A stretch of DNA of 64,000 nt, from contig NC_058052.1 in the NCBI RefSeq assembly GCF_020085105.1, forward strand, positions 15,788,233 to 15,852,232. The letters are read 5' to 3'. Shown piece by piece: positions 35,995 through 48,895 of the stretch. The translations under genes and the position numbers were made by a program. The notes under the pieces are model-generated. The model was not told the DNA's origin. It saw only the letters and a list, made by a program, of their open reading frames with translations, and searched no databases. How positions within the stretch are numbered: position 1 is the stretch's first letter; every line of letters begins with the position of its first letter. Origin of the DNA: Siniperca chuatsi. Lineage: Eukaryota; Chordata; Actinopteri; Centrarchiformes; Sinipercidae.

Positions 35995-36266
35995 CACATG
36001 TCTTGCATGTAACGTGCTGTATTGGCGAGCGCCCAATACACCCCTTTTCTGCTCATGGAGGTACAGTGTAAAGCAACACTTTCTAATTTATTGATACAAA
36101 TATTTACTATGGACATTTTATTTAAATTTGCAACAGAAGTTCTAAATTTGCTGCAATTCTACACACATCTTCCATTTTATGTGACATTAAGTTTAAGCAT
36201 GATTTTACAGGGATGACTAAGCTAAAATGCTTTCATTATTTTGGTGGGGTTTAGTCTACTCTGAGA

Positions 36267-36299
<33 letters not shown>

Positions 36300-38007
36300 A
36301 TAAAAAGAAGACATTTGGCTGACTTTCCTAGCTTTTGTGTGTTTGTTCAGGACACAATAATGACCGTACACTCTGTAAATTACCATATTTTTTTAACAAT
36401 GTTAAAGTTTTCAGGACAGCCCTTCTCTTATTGTCTGTTAGTGGTATTCAGAATTTGTCCAGGTCATTACATCCCTGTTAGGAAATCAAATTGGTGACCA
36501 TTTGTTCAAACAGACCTGACAAATCCATCCTGCAAATCTGTTCCTTCCACAGTATCTCCCCCTCATCCCTTTCTTCTGCTCATCCTTGAGGTTAAAGTAG
36601 CATCCCCCCCCCCCCCTTTTTTAGGCTTGTATTGACCTGTTAATAGTATTATCCACAGAGCGTGTGGCAGGGCCAGGGTCACATCCCTCTAGGATTTGGA
36701 TGGTCAGCCCTCTGGCCACAGTTTGGTCAGAGAGCGGCCAATAGGACCTAAGCTGTGGTCATCCTTCAATCTAGCTCCTTTCACAGCAGAGGTCACACGA
36801 GTCAAAGGGTAATAAGTTTAACCCCTGGGTGAGAAGTCAGAGGTCACAAAGAAGGCTGTAGGGAGAAGGTTTGCATCATCAATCAGTGGCACTCCTGGTT
36901 ATATCTGTGCATATTGATGACGCATGCTCGTTTTTGCCAATCTCATTTGCATGCTTGCTAAGCACAAAGGGCAGCAATTATAATCATAAATGTGAACAAA
37001 AGTAAGTTTGTATTGTGATGGGACTGGGTAGTGCCAGTTTTTAGTACTGTTCAGCTTATACAGTAATGGTTTTTAACCTTTTTGTGTAAATTTAACCCAC
37101 TTCATTATACAGACATTTAAATAAGATCCTGATTGTTTGTAAACGCCATCCAGTTTTATAAATGGTAACGCCACTCAGTCGATTTTACCAAAAAATGCCT
37201 GTAAAGAAGAAAATATATTGTCTCTGCAGGAATCAGGTGTTCTGTTATCTTTTTATTACTGCCTTAAATGTTTGTTTGTGCTTAAACAAACAAACAGTGA
37301 TTCAATATTCAACTAATTTAAATCACTAATGTACCAATTTATCCAATATGTAGACTGGTTATCTATTATGTGTTCGTATGCTGCATTGATTGTGAATTGC
37401 TGAAAACAAGGACTATATCAATATTTTGATTCGTTGTTAGGGGAAAAATAGTGATTGTTTTATGTGAATAATCATAGGTTTATTTGTAGGGGGTGTGACC
37501 TTTTTAGACATTTCCACAATTTCTGCCAATATACATCGCATCGGCCTGATGGGTAGCCTATCTTTAAATGCATGCAATTATTAAGCCTTTAAAGGCTGCA
37601 ATGATGGTGTGACATTTTCTTAAATTCTACTGCAGATGCGCAAGTGTATCCCTCCTTGTAAATCTGAAATGGTGCTGTGCTGATGTTTCAGCATCTCCCA
37701 GAGGTCTCTTCTCCCTGGCTGATGTTAGCGATGTGTCAGCATTACGCTAGGCCTGCCTGCTAGGCTGCTGGGGCCATGGTGGCGACCAGCCCAGCCTGGC
37801 CAAAAGCCAGACCAGACATGTCTTGGCATCAGACAACAGAGATGTGACAGGATCAAGGATTGGGGGGGGAAATATCCTCATACAGTATGCAGTATTGTTG
37901 ATCCATATTATCAACAAAGTACAATGATATGTATGTATTATGTGCATTTCTGAATGATTTTAAAGATTAAAGATACTTTTTCGCTGTTTTTTCTTTTTGA
38001 TTCAACA
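35123..38007. other. Noncoding region with microsatellites
   Basis: (GT)n(GA)n at 35953-35994, (TTA)n at 36269-36297 and a poly-C run at about 36606-36616. No supported exon. It may be intron if the exon at 34897-35122 belongs to the fibulin gene. Confidence 0.4.
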
Positions 38008-38153
38008 GTGTACCATGAAGAGAGAAAGAAACAATGGGAGGGAGCAGGGGGTGGAAGAAGACATGCGACAAAGATCCCAGGTCGGACTCCAAACCAGGAT
38101 GTTGTAGTTACATGGTATGTTCCTTCGCCAAATGAGCCACCATCACGGGCCTG
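38008..38153 (-). mobile_element. tRNA-derived SINE, minus orientation
   Basis: Contains ACATGCGACAAAGATCCCAG, GTCGGACTCCAAACC (reverse of a pol III B box, GGTTTGGAGTC) and GTTACATGGTATG followed by GAGCCACCATCACGGGCC. I recognise this order from a percomorph tRNA-derived SINE. The copy at 43430-43597 is the same family and orientation. It explains the exon-like appearance of this block. Confidence 0.65.
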
Positions 38154-40959
38154 ATGTGTATTACTTTAAGGGAGGCTCCACATGCACAGTACATATATGG
38201 GTTGTGGTGTATATATGCTAGACTGAGCACACTATAGCATGTGTGCATGCCATTAAGTGTGTGAATAAGAGAGATGTACATGTTGCTCAGTCAGCTATTG
38301 CACAGACAGAGACCATCAATCACAAATGCATGGTGAGCCGCATTGCTCTTTTCCTGGTCCCTCAAGTCCTGGTCCTTTCTCTGGGCTGGAATTACACAGC
38401 ACTTTACCTGCAACACTGCATTTTCTGGACTTTGTCTTAACCCTGTGCCGTAACTCAAGCAACACATTTGTGCGGTGCCATGTCTTTTTAAACTATGACG
38501 AGGGGTGAAATTTTATGGTGTGACTTATAAATCAGCCCCATATACACAGTCATACACACTGTTTCTATCAGGTTTCGGTTCTCTAGTTGCAGTAATATGT
38601 GCACAAGGTGAATACTGTAATGGTCGTGGTTTCCACACTGTCTTAAAATATATAATATACATATATAAATATACTAAATAAAAGGATGAGGAGTTTGCAT
38701 GGTATCGCCCCTCTGTACATACTGTAAGCAGTGTGAGTACAACATCTTATTGAAGGCCCTTCCCTCGCTGCAACTACTGTACTCCTTATTAGCCTCACAA
38801 CAATGCTTCTCCATGCCTGCTTGACAACTTGTTTCCCTGCATGTACCTGATGTCAGTTGTTAAAGACTTTTGTCCTTATGTTTGTATCATCAATACCCAC
38901 ATTCTCCCTGTGCCTTGTATTTACCACTTATATATCCTAATTTATTATTTTATATTGTCTCACAAAATTCCCTCATCTGCTGTTTTTGAATTCTTTAAAA
39001 AACACATTTCATTGAACTAAGCAAGGACACCATCAAATTAACTATAGCTCTATGGTATGGGCAAAAGCCAGCTGTATTTGATAGATGAGTGTAAAGACCT
39101 TGGGTTTTGGATAAGACATGAGGTAGAGTATGCTGAGGACTCAGCATTTTGCAATACTGCCGACGGTTTTGGAGAGCGTGTGTGATAAGCAGCAGGTGGA
39201 CTGGTTACTGTTGTGATAAGAGCAGGTGATCGATCATGTGGTCAAGGCCTTGTCTTTCAGGCATAGTTTGATCAGCTGAAAGGTTCACTTCATATTTATC
39301 TCCTGAACTACAACAGTAGCTAACTCATTGTGGAATAAGTACTTAAATAGGGTAAAAACTTCTCTGACTTCCTAAAACTATTCATATAGGTTCAGTTTAT
39401 TCTTTCTGTGTTAAGTGTGGAAACAATCTTTTAATTCTATTTTGGCCACTTAAGTGTAAAGAGTAGTAGCATAGAAATAGAGAAAAGTTTATTAAAGGAA
39501 TTAAACATGTAACTGTATTGTGCAGTGGGTAGAAGTGTTTGTTAAGACACCTACGGATGTTTTTTTTTTTTCCCTTCAGATGAATGTAGAAAGAAACCTG
39601 CCCTCTGAGGTCTTACTGAAGCGCTGCCTGGGTTGTCAAGCAATGCTCTTTGTAAAGGTCACATATTACTGCTTGCAATGTTGTGATGCGGACAATAAAA
39701 CAGCCAATAACTGACCCTGTGAAACATGCACTAATTAGAATGTTTTGTCCCCAGGATCGAAAATATGCCATTTAAAGAAATATATAAAATAATCCTTCAG
39801 CCTCATTCATGCAACTGTAAAATTACGAACTTAAATTACAAACTTAAGTAATGACTTAACCAATTGTGTAATTAAATTTAAAAACAGACTTTAATAAGCA
39901 AATGTAAGATTAAATATGAATGAAGTTCCCTACTTATGTTGGGGTCTGCAGGTTTGAAAGTATACATCCCTGTAGCCCGAGGTGAGCCATGTGCTAACGT
40001 TCTGAACATCTTCATAGGCATACAGTACATACAGTAGTTAACCCACACAATGGTACAGTGTAGGTTACCACACTATTAGAACTGTGGTGTTTTTTCTTCA
40101 GCTCAGAGAGGAGCAGAGAAGACTCTTCATTAGAGAAACTTTTTTTTTTTTTTACATTTTAAAAAGTGAAACCTTTTACATATAGTCAAAGTTGATCATA
40201 AAGATAGCTTTTTTTGTTCTGTGTATTTTTATGAGTCAAAAATAATACAATTTTATAATTCAAGGAACTATTTGCTAAATGGTGCCCATGTTTAAGAGCA
40301 GAGGGGCGATACTCTTTTGGGAAGATGCTTTAAGTTAGCATTCGATTGTTCCCCTAGTGAGCTTTGTAAAACTTTGTTGCTACTTTGTGTAAGATTTGGT
40401 GATACTGTATTTAGGTAAGGAGAGAAGTTGACAACATGGCGAGGCCTCATTCAGTGCTGGTGCTGTCTGTTAAATCAAGGTGATGAACAGGGACCTTGAA
40501 ATGACCAGAGGCCTCTAACAGAATGCTCCCTGGGAAAAGGCCAGTCCTCCAATGGGCCTAAATTGACTCCGCATTCATTTACATGAGACATAAATTCACA
40601 TTTAAATGGCAGAAAATTGCTCGGGTGGCTGATACACTGGGGCATATGAAATTATAATTGTATCGGCCGTGTGTGTGTGTGTGTGAGGGGGTGATATAAG
40701 ATTGAAGAGATGTGTGGAGGAATTATGCGTCCAATAACTGAGATGGGATGTAAATATGGTCAGGACAGTCAGTAGTCTGATGTGCCATCGGCCCATTTCA
40801 TATGAGACTGCACTGCAGGGGCTAAATGGCAGCTAGTCCCACCAAGGAATGGCAAATTAAAACTGGTCTCCACACTTTTATAGAGAAGTGTTTTATATGA
40901 AATGAAGTATCTAGTCTAAATGAAGTGTTTGCCTGCCAGCAGATTGTTTTTGAATAGGT
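38154..40959. other. Noncoding region, no supported gene
   Basis: Several short open frames but no homology. A block at about 39580-39656 has acceptor- and donor-like flanks around MNVERNLPSEVLLKRC but matches nothing I know. A (GT)n tract lies at about 40670-40684. Confidence 0.4.
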
Positions 40960-41334
40960 AAGATTAGTAGGACTGCAACTAATGATTATTATATTATTGA
41001 TTGATCTGCCGATTATTTTCTCGATTAATTGCTTGGTCTGTAAAATGTCAGACAATATTGAAAAATGTCCATCAGAGTTTCCTAGAGTCCAAGGAGACAT
41101 ATATCTTCATATATCTTATTTTGTCCGACCAACAGTCCAAAAACCAAAGATATTCAGTTTACAGTCATATAAAAGAGAAAAACAGCAAATCGTCACATTG
41201 GAGAGGCTAGAACCAGAGAATGTTTGGTGTTTTTGCTTAAAAAAATTACTTAAACGATTATCAAAATAGTTGTTAATGCATTTTCTGTTGACTAATCGAT
41301 TTGATCGACCAATCGCTGCAGCTCTAAAGATTAG
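40960..41334. mobile_element. hAT-type MITE with intact 8-bp target duplication
   Basis: The element at 40968-41326 (359 bp) starts TAGGACTGCAACTAATGATT and ends AATCGCTGCAGCTCTA, imperfect inverted repeats. AAGATTAG occurs at both 40960-40967 and 41327-41334, a perfect 8-bp target duplication. It is the best-preserved of four copies in the window and defines the family boundaries. Confidence 0.9.
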
Positions 41335-43429
41335 TAATCCTGGTGTATAAATGCACATGACCACTGAGGGAAATTTATCACAAGACTAATCACTGAAACA
41401 ATAACATGTTCACTTTAGTATGAAACACATTCTGCCTGTTTTTATGTGTATCTTATTGATGCCTTTCACTCTGCCAAAGACCTCATTGCACCCCCCCCCC
41501 TCATCTTACTATCCCTCTTTCCCTCCCTTTCTTCATATATATATTTTTTTCCACCTCTACAGTAGGGCTCCTCTAACGGAAAGGCTGGGACACATACATG
41601 TGTCACATCAGTTCACGGCGATCCCAATTGTTTTTAGCCAGTGTGCACCTCTAAGAGGTTGTTGCCTGTGTTTCTCAGCATGGCCTCGTATACCCACACC
41701 CCACATCATTTCACACAACTCTCCCACACCATGCTGCACATACACTCACATTTACAGATTCATACATTGTACATTTACATCTGCATTTCTCTGTATAAAC
41801 TCTCACACACCGCACTGTTTTCTATCTGAATCTCACCACATGTCATTCAGTCCAAACTGGACCATCAACAAACAGTATAATATGGTTCACCAGGAGGTCC
41901 ATTACAAACCTGTTTCATAATTTGGGCTGCTCTGTCCATTGTATCGGCCTCCTTTGATAAATTTACCTCCAACTGATACAATGCGTCAGTCTTTTTGTTA
42001 GAGGAAGACAATTGCTTGCGCAGTGAAGGTCCAAGGCCTTAATGAAGTGCTAAAGCACACACTGGCTACTGGGCACAAAGGTCGTTCTTTGCTCTAACAT
42101 TAGATGACAGCTAACGGAGCAGACAACACTGTGAAAGGATGGTGATATCATTATTTTATTGTTCAGTGCTGTATGTGGAAGTCAGTAAAGCGGAAAACTA
42201 ATTTGTTCAAAACTTAATTTGAAATAGCCATTGATGAGTCACAGTGAGAGACTAACTGAAGAAAACAATGATTTGTGGTTTGAATAGGTTGTCCGTGTCA
42301 GACCAGTAATTTGCAGCAGGATCTTGACCTTCCAAACATAAGGCTGAAACGTCATGCTATTTTCTTTTTTTGTAAGGACGTATTAGTTTAGATTGACCAT
42401 TTCTTCCTGCTCAGTCTTTTCTCACTTCTCTTTCAGTGTTCTGCTCTTTTTTTTTTTCAAGTTCAACTGTACAGCAGGGCTAGTAGACACCCAAGACCCA
42501 GTCTACAGGTGTAGGCAGAAAGAATGATACAACATGAGATAATTTAGTCTTTTTAGGTCATTAAGCTTATTAAATAAATTAAAAAAATACTTTCACAGCA
42601 ACTTTTATCAAAAGTCCTCAGAAAAAGCTATTTTGCTGATAATCCATAGTACATATACATTGCATGTTTCCTTTTGAAAACCAAATTTTGTGGATTACAA
42701 GTACAGCTATTGTTTTTACATTTAACCTGGAGAGCCTTAAAATCTGACTGAAAAAAGCATTTACTGAAGATGAGGTATTTTTAATTTAGGCACTTGATAT
42801 CAGATGAGTACAGTTATCTTATATGCTTCCTTAATAGGAGAATTGCATGGTTTTTATGCTAAACTGTTGGGGGACAGGTTGGGGGGGGCTCATGATGTTG
42901 GGACAGATGGCATTTAGCTCTAGCTGTGCCGAGCTCAGTGGGACCCGAAGCTTAAGAGGTTAGGCCTGTCAAAACCACTCTGTTCATTCACTGCCTAACA
43001 AAGTGTGGACTGTCAGCCTGTTCCGTTTAATAAACTTAAGATTTTTCTTTTGTCAACGCCTGAGCAACACTTTGCAACTCGATGACCTGAATATCCCAAC
43101 ATGCATTGAGGCTCAATGAAAAAGATGGCACCTCTGGCAAAAGACTTTCCAAATTGTGAGGACATATGTCTGATTTGGTCAGTTAAACTGCAATAGCTGA
43201 TGGTGTTTTGTTAATTAAACATAATAAGGTTGGGTCAAGAGGCTTTTTCAGCAAGATGTATGCTTGACCATGATGGATATGTGGGCATATTATATGTAAA
43301 ATGATGTATTTTGTTTGAATTCAGCATTGAGTGACCTCAAGGATGAAAAGCCATTCATTATCGTTTATCTCATTTTTGATACACCAGATCAACAAATTTC
43401 AGCATAAATATGGTATATAATATTTTTTT
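41335..43429. other. Noncoding region, no supported gene
   Basis: A 166-codon open frame at 41420-41920 is composed of CA-rich and pyrimidine-rich sequence, without homology or splice context, and I treat it as chance. Nothing else stands out. Confidence 0.4.
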
Positions 43430-43597
43430 TGGCAGGCATTTTGCCCTTTTATTAGATAGTTTACAGTGTAGATGTAGACAAGAAACATTGGGTAATAAAG
43501 GGGAATGACATGGAACAAAGGTATAAGACTAGAATTGAACCGGTGTCGTTGTGGTTATATGGTATGAGTGTTAACATCCAGGCCACCAGGATGCCCC
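43430..43597 (-). mobile_element. tRNA-derived SINE, minus orientation
   Basis: GAATTGAACC at 43532-43541 is the reverse complement of a pol III B box (GGTTCAATTC). The A-box side is GGCCTGGATGTTAACAC read on the minus strand. The body has GAATGACATGGAACAAAGGT and a TTTTATTAGATAGTTTACAG end. Same family as 38008-38153, less diverged in the B box. Confidence 0.7.
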
Positions 43598-46500
43598 ATA
43601 TTCTGCATTTTTGAGCCACACTTTGAATCAAGACCACATAAAATGTGAAATTTTCAAAGCATCATACTTGGCCACAAGAGGGAGACATACTGTAACATGC
43701 GGAGTGATTCTCCACCATACTGTACATTGCCCACACAGGACTACACTGCTAATCTTCACTCAAAATGCCTGAAGCACAACAAATACATACGTTTGTCAGA
43801 ATATCCTAAACTGTCATGTGATCATGCAGAATTGTTGAGTAAATATGTTTAATTCAGCCATCTTGTCCTCCCCCCTCTCCCCCATCTCTCAATTTGTTTC
43901 AGTGTTTGTTGGGGTCAAAGGTTGGTGAGTGGTGACCTAAGTGAGAGGCCTGGGTGACATCTGACCTCTAACTGGGTGTGTGGCTGACCCTGGAGGATAC
44001 AGCACAACAATGGGAGGCACGTGCCTTGGCCTTTTCACCATGGTAACGCAGGACCTTTTGGAACGGGGGGGTCAAAGCTTGGTCTTTATCCTGATCAGTG
44101 TTAACCGTCTGCTGCCAATTGACTCTTATGGATATAACATGTACCTACCACAGAACAGTGTGTGTGTTTGTATGTGTGTTGGGCTGACTGGGTAATCTCT
44201 GCAGGCAACTGTGATGGTGCTTTTATGTTCTCACAATCACCTGGAGAGATTCTGCAGTTTGTCTAATATGCCTTAAAAAACCATCGATAACATAAACCCC
44301 TAAACTGTCTTTCTTTCATCTCCATTCTCTGTATCACAAACTATAGGATCTATGAATACTTCTTTGTATTGTCTGAACAATACATTTCATTTTTCATCTT
44401 AGTTTTAGGAGCATGTTAGGTGGAGACCAAACTGTTTACCAAAGGTTGGCTCAAAAACCGTCTGCCTACCTGAAAACTGTGATCAAAGAGGATTTCACAC
44501 TCTAGCTTAAGGTAATGATTGTTGCACAATAGAAGAAATGTTGCCATGTGACACTTTTGCTTAATGCCTCACTGTTACAAGTCAAAACAGTTAGAAAGAA
44601 CAAGGGGAAGATCATTGAATTTCAGTAATGAATAAGGGCCAACAGGTGCAGTCCACCTGGAAGAAAACAGGTTTGACACTTTATACTCTGCCTCTTTGAT
44701 GCTGTGCAAGCTGCACACTCACCACAGATAACCACTACTACCCTGATCCTACAACCACCCTGCCACCCCCCACAACTCAGCAACATATATACACACACAC
44801 ACAACACATTACTCTTATGCTTCAGATTCCCTGTAATATAATATCTAACACATCTGCATTTTTTTCTTCATTACTTCTACCAATCCTCCTGTCTCTCGCC
44901 TGAGCTCTTTCCCCACTCTTACCCCTCCTCCACCTCTGGTTTTCCTGTCTCATCCCGTTCTCCTTGTGTTCTGCTGTGTTTTGGTGAAATCTCAGCTGGC
45001 AACTGTGAGTCGTTCACTAGCTGCTCTCACAATGGCCTCTGGGATTATGCTAAACACAGCGCCTCGGCTGCTCTCCCCATCGACCGGCGTCAGCGACGCC
45101 CTTTGGAGCACACAGGAAAGAGATGGAGGGCTCTCAATGAAGATGTCACTGCAATTACACAAGAGCGTTTCACAGACACCCTCTCAGTCTGCTCTTCCTC
45201 CTCTTGCATCCCCCTTCCCCACTTTTTAAAAATTTCTTTTCGACAGTCTTTTGAAGTGCAGCCTCATCTCTTGCAGCTCTTTCATAATGCATGCCCATCT
45301 TGAATTTGCATGAATTCACTTTCCAGATGCTTCTGCTGCCATCTTGACTTACAATGATGTGTTCTGTACAGTATTCGGCTATTGTATTATCGTAGGATGA
45401 AAAGAATAATAATGGCTTCTTTTTATGAGTTTGGGTTATTTTTGTATCACTCCTCTCCCCCTCTCACCATTAGGAGATATTGCAGAAGGACCAAAATGTG
45501 TTGTAAATTACTCAGCATTTGTTGCCCCTGCACTGATGTCGGGGTGAAGGAAGAGCTTTCTGGTGTGGATGATACTGCATCAGGAACTGATTGGCTGATG
45601 CTCATTTGCCAACAGTACCTGATGCATTGCCTTCAGCATCGAAAGAAACATCACAACATACTGGCTCCTTTTTTATGCTCTGAAAAATGTACTTCACTAG
45701 TGTTTTACCCCTTATGAGTTTTGTATTTTTGCTCTTAGGAGTGTTAAACAGTGATAATGAACACATTCTCAGCAATATACTTTACACACTTGCTACAGGG
45801 TTAACCCAGAGTGTACGTGTGCATGTATGTTAGTCACCATTGTTGGCTGGGGGATTAGGTAATAATGATCACAGAGATGTTGTGAAACTCAAAACGGTAC
45901 TTATGTTAAGCTGAGGTCCAATCTATCACTGTTACATTTAAATGTATGTTCATGCTATTTGTGTATTATGTTCCCCTCTTGTTCACTGAAGTCCAAATGG
46001 GATGCCTGGGTCTTTTGAGGTCATATGTTAGTGTGTTTTTCTTGCTTTTGTGACATCAGTGTGAGAAGGATCATCTGCTTTGACTTCAATAACATTTCTG
46101 TGGAGACTTTCTCACACCTAAAGGTGCTCCCGGGGGACACACCCACCTCAGCCTTGCCTCTGTGATTTGCAAGCATGACTGTCTCATTTGGTTCCAGTGA
46201 GGAGTAGGACCAAGGGGAATGTTCTCTCATCCTCTCTTTCATTAGTCTTTGATAAAATCTTCTATTAATCTCTATAAACTGTTTCAAAACGGCTTTGATT
46301 AATCAAGTGCTTTATCTCAGTGTCTCTGCCTTTTTTGTGCATCTGTTGAATAGCTTGCCAAGTCAAATAAACTTTTAGTGAAGAGTCTAGCCTTTTGCGT
46401 GGTTATTTTTTGGGTCCTCCATGTTTGTACAGTTATTTATTTGCATATTCTGTAGTTTAATCCTATTAAATTCCCAATTTTTATGTGATTAACCTGGTAA

Positions 46501-47430
46501 ACTCTTGCTGATTACAAGTTAAATATTCACATTAAAAATTAAACTTTGGATTTGTGTCTTGGAAGAGAAGAATCCACTTTTTGCCAAGTAAAGTTTGAGT
46601 TTGACTCTGCACCTACAGGATATATGGCACCATGCAGAATGTATCTGCAATCCTCTGTCATCCACACCCTGTGAGGGAAAGGTCAGAAGGTCAGCATTAA
46701 AGGAGGTGGTGCCAAGTCCATCTCCATCTATTCATATAAGCAAGCTGTTGGCACACATACATGCGTATGCACACACAAACACACAATCACTTGCTGTCTC
46801 TTCACCCATGGGAAATCCAGGAAGCCATGCCAATTCTAGCAGATGTTCCTGAAGCGCAGGCATCTTGTAAACACCATGAAATGTATTAGAGGCTAATGTA
46901 GTGCTTGCTGACAGAGGTCTTCAACACATAATTTGATTTTACCACCTGCTGCACACATACTATACATATATGCAGGCACTAAAGTCCCTCACAGCATGAC
47001 AGGGTCTGCATGTTACAACCCCAAAAGTTATGGAGACTCATTCTTAAAATAACATAGAAATGGTGTAAGTCTATAAAAATTAATTTCCCCCTAGAAAACA
47101 ATTGAAAACATACCAAAATTAGAAGATCACTCCAAACTCCCTATGGGAGTGTTAAAATAGCACTGTGGTACAATAAGGACACTTAGATTTTTATTAAAGC
47201 TTAACTGAATAATCTATAATGTGTTTTATTACATCAATAAATTCTATTCAATGTTTACTGCATGTGAGCCAAAGCAGAGATGTGGTGCTAACCTTAACTG
47301 TGTTTACTTTGGTTTCTGAGACTGATGGAAATATAGTTTTGACGTGAGTTTATAATCAGTAAGGAGCACTAATAGATGATTTCTAGGTTGTTTTCCTTCT
47401 GATGATTTTTTTTTATCACTAGTCAGCAGT
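43598..47430. other. Noncoding region upstream of the fibulin gene
   Basis: No supported exon. An open frame at 44966-45229 shows no family match. Repeated pyrimidine-rich tracts occur near 44880-44960. Confidence 0.4.
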
Positions 47431-47708
47431 CTATAGAGGGAGCCACTGTAGCCTGCTGATCGTTAACTGCAGCCCGGTGAGAGACAAACCTGCCCGGTAC
47501 ACCGCCCCCAGCATGTCATACTGTACGAGCCGCATGTTCATCACAAGTGCTGCCTGCACTCCGACAAACATCTAACATCCACTGCACCGTCTGCAGAATA
47601 AAGACCAGCCTGCTACGCGCGCACACACTCGGATTTGCTACAAAAACACAAACCGGGGACGTTTCCTTCAGCACGCCAGGAGGGTTGGAGATCCGCAGGT
47701 AATTGCAG
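47431..47708 (+). promoter_or_regulatory. Likely promoter and 5' UTR exon of the fibulin gene
   Basis: A TATA-like CTATAGAGG at 47431-47439 is followed by a locally GC-rich block (CCCGGTGAGAG, CGCGCGCAC) that ends in two alternative donors, CAG|GTAATT after 47698 and CAG|GTACGT after 47708. The first coding exon at 48310 begins with an acceptor (CCTCTACAG) 23 nt before its ATG, so an upstream noncoding exon must exist. This is the nearest good candidate. Confidence 0.45.
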
Positions 47709-48332
47709 GTACGTCGCCGAGGCGCCACAGGATGACAAAGCTACTGCATACAACGCTCTGATGAGATAACAATGAAAACAATACACTGAGGAGTTGTGTA
47801 GTGTAGTGTAAATGCTGTAACAAGTGAGAAATCTGCAATAGCACTTGTTTCTGATGTAGTTCGCTTGTTTCGGGGAATTGTCCGGTAACAAGTGTCAGTG
47901 TCTTGAAACAAGGCAGAATCAAGACAACGCACATAGATTTTGATTGGACAGCTTGATAAGCTGGACATGGTTTGTGCAAATACAGGATTTTAATCAACAC
48001 AACCTCTGCATGGCTGATTAACTAGTCCATTGTTCCTGACACTGACTGACACACAAGGGCATGTTTACGCACGATCTTTACGCGTATTACGCACTAATCC
48101 TTTTGGAGAAAAACAGCAGAAAAACACTTCACTTAGTTGAAGTCGCAGATTTAGCTGGAGCGGTGCCAACATAAACATCACGCCAGCAGCGGGAGATGTT
48201 GGGACTCGTTAAGCAATGCCATCAATGATGTAATAACTGGTATTAAAACATGTAGGCTTGTCAAGCGAAAAATGATCTTGCACGCTCTCTCCATTTGGTT
48301 CCTCTACAGTGCTCCTCCGACGTTTGGTCGAC

Positions 48333-48844
48333 ATGCTGGGGATCTGCGTGTGTCTTTGTGCGGTTTTCACACATGTCCTCTCTCAGGAGGCTGAGGAGCC
48401 CGTCTCCTACACAGTAAGTGAGAGATTTGTACCAGCTAGTGTTTTTGTCTGTGTAGGTTTTACACAACCTGGTATGTTTGCTGATGGAGAACTCGGGGTT
48501 CATGTTTTTATTTATTATATGTTGTTACACGAAAGGACTAAGTAAAATATGTATATGTCTATATATGTAAATGTGTATATATAATTTCATGGTAGTCATC
48601 TGTCCTTCACAGTGCACAGAAGGTTATGAGTATGACAGAGTCAGAGAGCAGTGCAGAGGTGAGAAATGACGAATTGCCTTAAATATCGATCTTTGGTTAC
48701 TACACATTTGTGCAGCCTTTTATGCCTAATGAGTATAACTCTGTTATTATTTGTCATCTTTTTTCATATGTTTAATAGAAGTTGTCCTTTTAACCAATTG
48801 AAATAATTCCAGTATAGAAAATGCCATATCTACTGTCTTTCTTT

Positions 48845-48895
<51 letters not shown>

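Noticed and set aside
38008-38153. Exon-like block after TTGATTCAACAG
   Set aside because: Better explained as a tRNA-derived SINE, matched by the copy at 43430-43597.
39580-39656. Splice-bounded block encoding MNVERNLPSEVLLKRC
   Set aside because: Short, no homology, weak donor (GTCACA) and no partner exons found.
41420-41920. 166-codon plus-strand open frame
   Set aside because: Composition is driven by CA- and pyrimidine-rich sequence, with no domain, splice context or homology.
43430-43597. Possible functional tRNA gene on the minus strand
   Set aside because: Only A- and B-box-like motifs are present; it lacks a foldable cloverleaf and has a SINE body.
44966-45229. 87-codon plus-strand open frame
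   Set aside because: No family resemblance; two overlapping frames are open, as expected for low-stop composition.
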